A model generated the notes under the pieces. It saw only the letters and a list, made by a program, of their open reading frames with translations. It had not been told where the DNA came from and did no database searches. Positions 56,621 through 64,000 of a DNA stretch of 64,000 bases are shown here, one piece after another. The DNA is from Alentia gelatinosa (lineage: Eukaryota > Annelida > Polychaeta > Phyllodocida > Polynoidae): contig OX465583.1 in assembly GCA_950022655.1 (NCBI GenBank), positions 64,632,306 to 64,696,305 on the forward strand, given 5' to 3'. The translations under genes were made by a program, and so were the position numbers. The first letter of the stretch is position 1. Every line of letters starts with the position of its first letter.

Positions 56621-56913
56621 GTTACCCTGCGAAAAACTTGTTTTATCGCCCACTCTATACGCGCATGCAGCTGGACACGTTCTTCTGTTCAGATACCACG
56701 GACTATTGGACGTACTACTATTTTGATGTGATTTTAATGTAAATAAATGAAAAGAATAGTATTTAGACATGAAAATTAAATGTCGTGATATGTCGTGATA
56801 TGCTTAATTTCGGCAAATTGTTCACTCTCTAATCGTGGACTTCAACACTGCGCATGTTCGCGCATGCGCACAAGATACTAGTGGGCGATAAAACAAGTTT
56901 TTCGCAGGGTAAC
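56621..56913. mobile_element. 293-bp MITE with a perfect 32-bp terminal inverted repeat
   Basis: The left end GTTACCCTGCGAAAAACTTG, TTTTATCGCCCA (56621-56652) is matched base for base by the right end (56882-56913). The interior is non-coding and includes ATGTCGTGAT twice. No other copy is in the window. A perfect long TIR suggests recent activity or gene conversion between the ends. Confidence 0.85.
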
Positions 56914-56970
56914 TGTTTTTCACATTACACCAGCAGGTGCAGAAGAATCCCAGTTGCGGGGGTGCTAACA

Positions 56971-57066
56971 GTTGATTCGTGCACACTTAGGGTGTAATCT
57001 CTGTCCTGTATTCACCAGGTTGATTCGTGCACACTTAGGGTGTAATCTCTGTCCTGTATTTACCAG
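56971..57066 (+). repeat. 48-bp tandem duplication
   Basis: GTTGATTCGTGCACACTTAG through CTGTCCTGTATTCACCAG occurs at 56971 and 57019, 48 bp apart with one difference. The overlapping frames are repetitive for this reason. Confidence 0.95.
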
Positions 57067-57365
57067 GCCTTCTGACAGTAGCGCGTGTCTACCAGCAGAC
57101 ACCAGTGACGGTAATGATGCGCTGACCAGTGGACGGTGCAGTGAGAGGGGGTGGCCACGTGTTATTATGGGGATCAGAGTTGGCGGCCAGATTAAGGCCC
57201 TGTCCTGCAGCCAGTGACGGGAACTCTGACCGGAGTGACACCTCGGCACTGCCCTAATGCCCGTCTCCATACAATGACCACCATCTGTTTGTGGGTCTAT
57301 ACTGAATGTGTGCACTGACTTGACGACTTTCCGTAGATGTGTTTTGTGTCTATTTAATATCCTAC
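57067..57365. other. No gene assigned
   Basis: Unique DNA with frames lacking a recognisable domain. Confidence 0.4.
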
Positions 57366-57409
57366 TGGGGGTGGGGAGTTAGCTCAGTGGGTTCGAGTCC
57401 CACCCCCGC
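57366..57409 (+). pseudogene. tRNA remnant with box A joined to box B
   Basis: GGGGGTGGGGAGTTAGCTCA is followed directly by GTGGGTTCGAGTCCCACCCC. The acceptor-like GGGGGTG and CACCCCC ends pair, box A (TTAGCTCAGTGG) and box B (GGTTCGAGTCC) are intact, but the whole anticodon arm is absent. It cannot make a tRNA. It is either a deleted tRNA gene or a SINE head. Confidence 0.75.
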
Positions 57410-57419
57410 TTATACAGGG

Positions 57420-57587
57420 TCCTACTCTAATATAGAGCTTCCATATCAAACCTATACAACATACAGACCGCTGCTGAGTAGAATACGGAAAAGCAGTCCC
57501 TAGCATGCAAAGTAGTGCGTGAGAAGATTGGCGGCTATTTTGCATTTCCTTTGATGGCTAACATTTGGAATACTGAATGATAGATAC
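57420..57587. repeat. Fragment related to 36725-36925
   Basis: GAGCTTCCATATCAAACCTA, GCATGCAAAGTAGTGCGTGA and AATACTGAATGATAGATACA match the H-d-like segment before 36928. In this copy an H-b element follows instead of the H-d head. Confidence 0.65.
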
Positions 57588-57885
57588 AACTTTATCCTAC
57601 CCCTAATAAAAACCGCCATAGACTTAACATAGGGAAATTTTATGTGGCAGGCCGTGACATAAAGTGTTTTTTATGCCACTAGAGTAATAACAATATTGAC
57701 CAATCAGAGAGCAGGATGTCAGCTACTATGAAAAAAAGTTCTGTTGGTCATTGACTCAATATTTATCTTTAAGTAATACAAAGGCATAGACGAGGTAGGA
57801 TAAATACGAAACCGAACTCGAGTTAGACTTGTCAATGTCTATGCCACTCTGGTCAGGTCTGCTCCTCACTACACTCAACTACATT
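57588..57885 (-). mobile_element. H-b element, near-identical to 36204-36497
   Basis: CAACTTTATCCTACCCCTAA, GACCAATCAGAGAGCAGGAT and GACGAGGTAGGATAAATACG, then the first arm of the head (GAAACCGAACTCGAGTTAGA). The second arm is missing, so the head is cut after about 57885. Confidence 0.85.
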
Positions 57886-58894
57886 GAGAAATCAACCATG
57901 TAGATTGGGACCCGTGCTGCAGTCAGTGACATAAACTCTGCTTTCCTAATACCCGTTTCCATACACTGGTCACCATCTGGTTATCAATCTATCCCGAATG
58001 TGTGCACTCACTAGTAGACTTTCCAGAGATACTTGTAGGATAGAATTATCTATTAATTTATTGTTATCATCTTCGTCAGTTCTGTTATGGGAACAGTTCT
58101 TCCACTTGATATTCAGAAGACATCATATTACATCTAAATGTGTCAAGAATACAACACAGTAACATTTTCTCAATATATTTCAGTTACATATGGAGGCAGG
58201 ACCAACACAAGCATAAACTAAATGAAGATGATTACTGGTACCGTAATGGGGGATGAAAACAATAAAAACGATGCTGTGAATTTAACTACGCCATTCATAA
58301 ACTGAATACATCTCTTTAATGACTGTTTTGAATTCCCGTTTAGTTACAAGGCGTTTCTTCAGATAGTTGTTCTACAAAAGATGTCCTCGATAATAAGGAG
58401 ATCCTTTGAACATGCTTGAGTTGATTTTATTCACCTTAGATCTTACTTTACTATTGATCCTAAGTGTGGTGTACTAAAGAACCCTCTCCTTACCGGACCT
58501 GGTTGCAGGTGCAAGTCTTTAAACGCAACAGGCATGACACAGAAGCATCTCTGTAGTCCAAGCCCATGTTACAATTGATGGCAAAATTTATCCTTTTTCA
58601 CCATATCTAAAGATGTCTTTGAATATTTCCATGGTGATAACTATGAAATTATGTATCAATTATCAATATAAAGGCATTTCAAATAGCCTAATGCCATTAG
58701 ATCTATATAGATTCAATTACTTGAGCTTGTCTACTGATCGAGTGAGTGTTACATAGTAGGCGGTAAAACAGAGAGAAACTCGTATAATTCACTTTCAAGA
58801 TTGTTACCCATTGAAATCCCGTTTGAATACAGGATTGATAATGGACTGGTCTCGCTCTTGAGCGGGCCTTTGAAAAAATCAATGAGTATTATGG
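57886..58894. other. No gene seen
   Basis: AT-rich unique DNA with no recognisable feature. Confidence 0.4.
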
Positions 58895-59295
58895 TTATGA
58901 GAGTGTGCTTGCACCCGCAAAATCCATCGCCTACAGGTTAGAGTGGTCATATATATAGACTTCCAGCATACTGCAAGATAACTGTCCCTTCACTATCTGC
59001 ATGCTATTCACTGTGATATTGAAAACGGAGCAGGGTGTCAGTTTCTCAGGGTCTTAGAGGCATGCCCAGCTGACCATGACCAATCAATCAAGACCGAAAT
59101 ACCTCATTGACCTACTGGTGCTTGATATGTTCTGATCCTAGACTAAGGCAGTTGTAGAAATGGCAAATTGACTGAGTGCAAATGAGTTCAAGAAAACTAT
59201 CCATAAACTGAATGTACCCCAAACCTTCCAATTGTTATTCATTTATAATTTCACCCTCATTCACCAATGATGAACGTACTCTTTGCTCCTAGTTT
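58895..59295 (+). repeat. R1 element, best reference copy
   Basis: From AGAGTGTGCTTGCACCC through ACTTCCAGCATACTGCAAG, GAGGCATGCCCAGCTGACCA, CTACTGGTGCTTGATATGTT and TTCACCAATGATGAACGTAC to TTTGCTCCTAG. It has the uninterrupted GGCATGCC site used by R2 in the copy at 4755. Confidence 0.85.
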
Positions 59296-60354
59296 AAATA
59301 CGAGTCGTTCAAAACGGAATACGTGGATGATACATTGGTGTACGTTGATGTTGATGACGTCAGACCCGTATTTACATTGACAACATGGGAAAGAATGTTA
59401 TGTTTTTAGCTCCCCACACCGAAACATGGGGAGAAGGTGATTGATTCCCCGCCCTGCCCGTCCACCCTGCCGCCCTGCAGTTGGACAACCTTTGCTTCCC
59501 CCGTGTCATTCCTTTTTTTCCTCGTGGAGTTTTCTTATCGCTTGTATATAGAGGGGGTGGTGTAGTCTACCTGGCCGCCTGTATAGGGTCTCTCCACGGG
59601 CTCATGGGGTCTGCTCGGGGTAATGTAGTGTGTGGAGTCGGCGAGGGACAGTAATGAACTGTGTTGTGTCTTCAGTGAGGCCATACACCAGCTCCTCCTG
59701 CCAAACTCCCCTGATGAATCTTAGTCAGGCTGTCCCGACCTCTCCACTCCTCGGCCGCCGGGCCGTACGCACGTATCATCCGCGACACACGGGATTTTTC
59801 TTCAGGCTTCAGGCTTCTCTAAGTTCTTTTCAAAAACCCTGCCACACCCAGTCAGCATGAAGGTGCTTTGTTGGTTTTTGCTAAAGGTGTCTACCGCTTT
59901 GAGGAGACGTCTGTGCAGTGTGTGTGTATATATATGAAGCATAAAATGGTATTATATGATTAATAATGTTATTATATGATTAATAATGTGAACTAATCTT
60001 GTATATGCCAGCCCGTATCTAAGGGCAGTACCGTTATGGAACCTGGTACCAAGTTCTAGTCAGGACTCAAGGAACTTAGAATCGTTTAAAGCCCAATACC
60101 CATCTACCGATTTCCGAACATTCATGTACCTTTGTCGGCGGTAATTTGTCTCAGTCAAGGCATCCTAACGGAGTCGGCCGTAATCGGTAGATGTAGCACA
60201 GCTAGGCAAGGGTCAGCCACCGATTAGTGAACCACCTCTTTCAGATGTTATTTTGTCACTGACAAGTTGTGGGTTCTTTGTTCCAAAATCGGTGGCGAAA
60301 AGGTTATCAACATGTTGATAAATCTAGTCGCCGACAATGGAACATTGGTAAACG
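59296..60354. other. Unique stretch; see candidate exon
   Basis: Contains a direct duplication ATTATATGATTAATAATGTT near 59951-59990 and a foldback with CATCTACCGATTTCCGAACA and CGGTAGATG (60110-60194). A candidate exon is listed separately. Confidence 0.4.
59676..59860 (+). CDS. Possible 3' exon, unproven
   Basis: GTTGTGTCTTCAG at 59675 is a good acceptor. Entered in phase 1, the phase left open by exon C, the frame is open for 61 codons (VRPYTSSSCQTPLMNLSQAV onward) to TGA at 59858-59860. Entered in phase 2 it reads EAIHQLLLPNSPDES and then stops, which looks more protein-like but does not fit the phase directly. Neither resembles an RCC1 blade. Listed because splice site, phase and GC content agree; it may be chance. 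Confidence 0.15.
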
Positions 60355-60530
60355 GGGCTTATTGAATATTGCGCAGAGGCAACTCCAAGGAGCATACAAT
60401 TGCTTTTATCTGAAACCAGTCTATATTGTATCCATAAACCAAATGTAATTGAAACGTTTTAATTGTTATTTACTAAAGAATTCGTGCTCATTCATCAGTG
60501 ATGAACATTCTCTTTGCTCCTAGTATAGTG
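60355..60530 (+). repeat. Join of an H-d head end and an R1 end
   Basis: 60355-60432 is the right half of an H-d head (GGAGCATACAATTGCTTTTA, TCTGAAACCAGTCTATATTG). It runs directly into the last ~100 bp of R1 (ACCAAATGTAATTGAAACG, TTCATCAGTGATGAACATTC, TTGCTCCTAG). Confidence 0.7.
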
Positions 60531-61107
60531 GTGTGATACATGATTAACACTCAGGAACGTGTGCACACAGGACGACGTCTGGTTCTCGTAGCTCATGTAT
60601 GATCTTCATGTGGATGACTGCACAGCACCTTTTTACACGCGCTGTAATTGCCTGCCCACCGTGCACATGAACATACTTTGACCAGCATCTTTACCGATAA
60701 CTACCTGAGACATACATGTGGTATACGTCATACAAGAGTAAGTCCTAGCTTCTTTTTTGTTGTTGCTATTTTTTGACATCCTTTCCTATTCTTGTAGGTC
60801 CGAGCCTTCATGACCTTCTTTACTTTGGTTGCTCGACCTACCCTCTTCTTGACCACAGGGAATTACATTTATTCTCTATCACTTTTTTCTTAATATCAAC
60901 CTAATGATTAATTAATAAAAAAGTTTAAAAAAAGAAGAAAATTTAAACAACACTTTTCCCCTACGCGAGTACTTCCAAATTCAAATCCAAATCGAAGTCT
61001 TCTGATAATTTCTTGCAATTGACAGAAATCACTTAGCAACACCATTAAAACTTCATCTTACCTTTAATCAGATTTCGGAGTTTTCTCCAATTGTTTACGG
61101 CCTTTAA
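60531..61107. other. Nothing recognised
   Basis: AT-rich unique DNA. Confidence 0.4.
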
Positions 61108-61262
61108 GGAGCCATCCATAAAGTATGTACGCAGATTATTTTACCCCACCCCCACTACCCTACATCCGATCTTGAACAAAAAAGAGCAAAATGCAAAATT
61201 TCTGAATTTTTTTACCTCCCCCCCCCCCCTCCTTCAGTGGGTACGTACTTTATGGATGGCCC
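61108..61262. mobile_element. MITE with GGAGCCATCCATAAAGTA ends
   Basis: Inverted ends GAGCCATCCATAAAGTATGT and GTACGTACTTTATGGATGGC enclose about 115 bp with CCCCACCCCCAC and a C-run. Second member of the family at 36578-36717. Confidence 0.8.
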
Positions 61263-61463
61263 CTGAATACATACGAGGTGTGGCAGGGTGTGAAGGTGTG
61301 AGATCGATGATCTGAAGTAACGGGTCACACCTGTGCAGGTATGATGTACACCGATACTCGTCATAGCCCTCATCCATCCCCCGTTACACTGACCAGGTGC
61401 GCTTTGTGGCCCAGCAAATCCCCGCCACCTGGCGCGCATCGAACCCCGCTTTATCTAAAGCCC

Positions 61464-61996
61464 CGTTCACACTGGAGGTACCTCACACTGGAGGTACCGT
61501 GTTTGAAACTGGACTTTTCAAATCCGGCACGCGCAATTGCAAGGTATGCTCAAGGTTTAAGGGGGCCGTCCACCAACCACGACAAGGCTACGACAAGCAC
61601 CAACAAGAAAGTTCCAATCGGCACTTGTCGCGGCCTTGTTGTAAGAAGGGGGCTTCATGACAGCGTTGTCGGAGGGTGTCGGGAAGTGCACGCTCCACCA
61701 AAATTTACTATCGTAGACCTCTGCAACACGCTCCCGACATGCCATGACACAAGGGTCCAGTCGTGGGAAAAATCAAACATGTTTGATATTGTCATAGCCT
61801 TGTCGGAAGGGTCCCGACAAGCTTCCAATCGTGGGCCTTGTCGGGAAGTCTGAGACTGGGTGTACCCAGTAGTCCTAGTCTCAGACTAGCAGGAAGCATG
61901 CAGTTCACACTGATCATTTTGCCGCGCTACACTCTCACACGTACCTCCAATCTGAGACTAACCATACCTCGGTACCTCCAGCTGCACAGTGCGAAC
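61464..61996. mobile_element. Inverted-repeat element enclosing a GTCCACCAACC MITE
   Basis: Outer ends: GTTCACACTGGAGGTACCTC on the left (with CACACTGGAGGTACC repeated in tandem) and GGTACCTCCAGCTGCACAGT followed by GCGAAC on the right. From 61561 to about 61850 it holds the MITE with GCCGTCCACCAACCACGACA, opposite in orientation to 48255-48683. Its other end is not intact (GGCCTTGTCGGGAAGTC). The 170-codon frame here is repeat-derived. Confidence 0.65.
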
Positions 61997-62694
61997 TGAG
62001 CATAATACCGAGACCGCACACCCTCCGGCGCCTTCACTCTCTCCGTCTTATTACCCTCACCCACCAAATAAATGGGAAATAAAGCAGTCCCGGTAACTGC
62101 ATGGGACTGATTTACACGGCGGAGGAAGGCGGGTGTCGGTTACTGGCCTTCACTCCTCACAGACGAGGCGCAATGGGTTAGGACAATGATGGCTGGAATC
62201 GTGTCATTCAGGAGGGACACCTAAATGTGTGGCCCCTGCGGTGTGGCACCGGTTAGAGCGGGATTCAGGCGCTTGACCTTGGGGAGTCAGGGGTCATCGC
62301 CGCATGGCTTCTCCCACATGCTCCACGTCTCTAGGCGTGCTCCGTGACAGGCAGTTGGAAATCATCCCGTGCCGGCAGTCGACCGGCCCCCTGTGAATCA
62401 TGATTATAGGTCTCTGTGAAGACCTATGATTGGCACCAATGGTCAAATGGCCTGCTTGGTCAAGGTGCTGATCAAAGGCCGCTGCCACCTTAGAAGTGTC
62501 TCGCTGAGGCAGGGTGAGCATTCGTCTCGGCCCTCAGCGGATGGTGTTGGGGCGGGGCGGTGGTGCCAAGTGGAGAGGCCAAGTCATCTGCAAACATGCT
62601 TACCGTGTATGGGGATGACGGGTAAATTGACTACACGATCGAGATTTGGATAGGGCAGTTGACGCCGTCTATCAAATACGTCTGTGTGGGTGTC
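61997..62694. other. GC-richer unique segment, no gene assigned
   Basis: Frames on both strands without a recognisable domain. ATAGGTCTCTGTGAAGACCTAT (in two halves around 62405) is a short palindrome. Confidence 0.4.
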
Positions 62695-62985
62695 AGAATA
62701 CCAGATTTATCCGATACTCTGGTATGTTTCCCCCATAGACTTAACATTGGGTACTGGTACTTAAAGCCCATGGAGTATTTAGAAGAAAAACTCAATAGGG
62801 GATTATGCTACAAATGTTAGCTAATTAGTCAATGTGAGGGGTGAGATGAATTCAGAAACCTGTGATTTTTTACGGTGGGAGCTCATTCCCATCTTGTTTG
62901 AATCACTACTTTGCTGTGTGAATTAGGGTACATTTCAATATCGATGGGATATGAGCTCTGACCATAAACTTTTATAGATCTTCTA
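62695..62985 (-). mobile_element. H-a hairpin element, minus orientation
   Basis: ATACCAGATTTATCCGATAC and CCCATAGACTTAACATTGGG start the body; ACAAATGTTAGCTAATTAGT and GGGGTGAGATGAATTCAG end it. The decayed head has GGGAGCTCATTCCCATCTTG and GATGGGATATGAGCTCTGAC. Confidence 0.7.
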
Positions 62986-63855
62986 TATAAACTGTCATGC
63001 AGGTTCTTTCATATTCCACCTGATTAATGCGTCTGAGACGCTAGATTATCTGCGAGTGAATTATGATGAATAAAAATATATTGTTATGAAATTATATTTC
63101 ACGTATGCGCCCCTTGTGTGACTCCAGCTTAACATACTTCATTATTTTGACATCATTTAGCAGTTAATTGATAATTTCTACAGGTTGTTATAACTATATT
63201 GCTTTAAATCACCAACGAGATGACATTATGATAAAACCACCAGACTTACTTGTGCTCCGGAAAGACAGAAATTGATATTTTAGATATCTAAATAAGTGTC
63301 CCCCTCTGATGAGGTATATCACATCATAAGATTGTCATCTTGGTTGCAATACAGCAGTTTTAAATGAAATCAACTGTGTGATCTCCCCACTTCAATATTT
63401 GAATAAGACCTATACACGATAATAGTCCATAGTTGATTGCCGAGGCAAGGAAGTGAATGCGGAAGCCACCACAGAAGCCACAGGTCCAACTGCCTTTTGG
63501 CAAATCCTGTTGACGTTGGCAGTCACCTCGCCGCCAGGTCTCATGCGATCCAGCTGGCCTTTCGACCAGCCCTTGTTGCTAGGTTAATACCAGGTATTTT
63601 ATAGGCTCTGTATACTCCCCATAGTAGAGTATAGAAGTCGGTCGCCAGGCCTATCGGTTTCTGCTGGTCTGCTGGCAGCGAGTGGGTTACGCACTGGCAA
63701 AGGGACTTTGAGTCTGATCCCTTCGCGAGCAGGTCAAACAGCTCAGCGTGCCAGCTGAGCTACTCCCGCTGCCAAAGTCAACAGCCACCGGGCTGTTCTG
63801 GAGGAGAGGCGGGCACGAGCAGGGCGCGGGGCGAGGCCGGTGCGGGAAGCTAGTG
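62986..63855. other. No gene seen
   Basis: AT-rich to 63400, then moderately GC-rich. No recognisable exon. Confidence 0.4.
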
Positions 63856-64000
63856 GGCGTAAAGCGGGGTCCACACGTAGAGACTGATGTACCTGAGACG
63901 GGTGTACTTCACACCTTTAATTTCCCCTAGTCTTAAGCGGGGTCCACACGTAGAGACTGATGTACCTGAGACGGGTGTACTTCACACCTTTCCCCTAGTC
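63856..64000 (-). repeat. Satellite-related tandem repeat running off the window
   Basis: AAGCGGGGTCCACACGTAGA, GACTGATGTACCTGAGACGG and GTGTACTTCACACCTTT occur at 63859 and again at 63935, about 76 bp apart. On the minus strand the unit aligns with the 74-bp satellite of 2811-3947 (GCGGGATTCACATGGAGAGA, TTTATGTACCTC). The array continues past 64000. Confidence 0.7.

Noticed and set aside
61341..61853. 170-codon plus-strand open frame
   Set aside because: It covers the ends and interior of nested inverted-repeat elements; composition is explained by repeats.

Overview
The window is animal nuclear DNA, most likely from an invertebrate. The evidence is GT-AG introns of up to about 19 kb, two copies of a tRNA-derived SINE, a 5'-truncated non-LTR retrotransposon, and very dense MITE-like inverted-repeat elements and minisatellites. 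I see no bacterial operons, rRNA genes or intact viral genes. The species cannot be named from this sequence. Most open frames are chance or repeat-derived.

The host gene content I can support is a plus-strand gene with RCC1-type beta-propeller repeats. Exon A (27219-27380) and exon C (47364-47528) are clear. Exon B (46408-46578) is a weaker candidate. Each starts and ends in phase 1 and is 162-171 bp, close to one propeller blade. The first and last exons of the gene are not identified. One possible downstream exon (59676-59860) is phase-compatible but unproven. Most of 27-47 kb is therefore a single giant intron full of repeats, and the flanks look the same.

Repeat families, named here for convenience. 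R1 is a dispersed element of about 380 bp. R2 is a hAT-like MITE (8-bp target duplications, ends TAGACTKGCTC). H is a superfamily of hairpin-headed elements: a foldback head of roughly 40-65 bp arms, followed by a body whose ends are inverted copies of each other. H has four flavours by body ends: H-a (TATCTCACCCC / GGGGTGAGATAA), H-b (TATCCTACCCC / GGGGTAGGATAA), H-c (TATCCATC / ATGGATAATA) and H-d (TATCCACC / GGTGGATAATA, body often amplified as a 73-bp minisatellite). Many heads share a core close to GAGGCGAAGCCGAGTG although their arms differ. H is the most interesting and possibly undescribed feature here.

Layout: 0-1 kb, RFX-like motif cluster; 2.8-3.9 kb, 74-bp satellite; 4.7-7.3 kb, R1/R2; 9.9-10.4 kb, one H-a inside another; 10.6-12.2 kb, GC-rich and unique DNA; 13.3-15.5 kb, pogo-like MITE, H-c and H-d; 18.4-20.7 kb, H-a and H-d; 22.9-24.6 kb, R2 copies; 24.9-25.8 kb, SINE pair; 27.2 kb, exon A; 27.4-37 kb, H, R1, a 29-bp array and other MITEs; 38.2-39.2 kb, LINE; 39.2-40.8 kb, tandem arrays; 42.3 kb, MITE related to the 74-bp satellite; 44.4-46.3 kb, MITEs and a pogo-like element with an internal array; 46.4-47.5 kb, exons B and C; 48-64 kb, more H copies, other MITEs, an R1 copy, and a satellite relic at the right edge.

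Positions of repeat ends were read by eye and may be off by a few bases to a few tens of bases.
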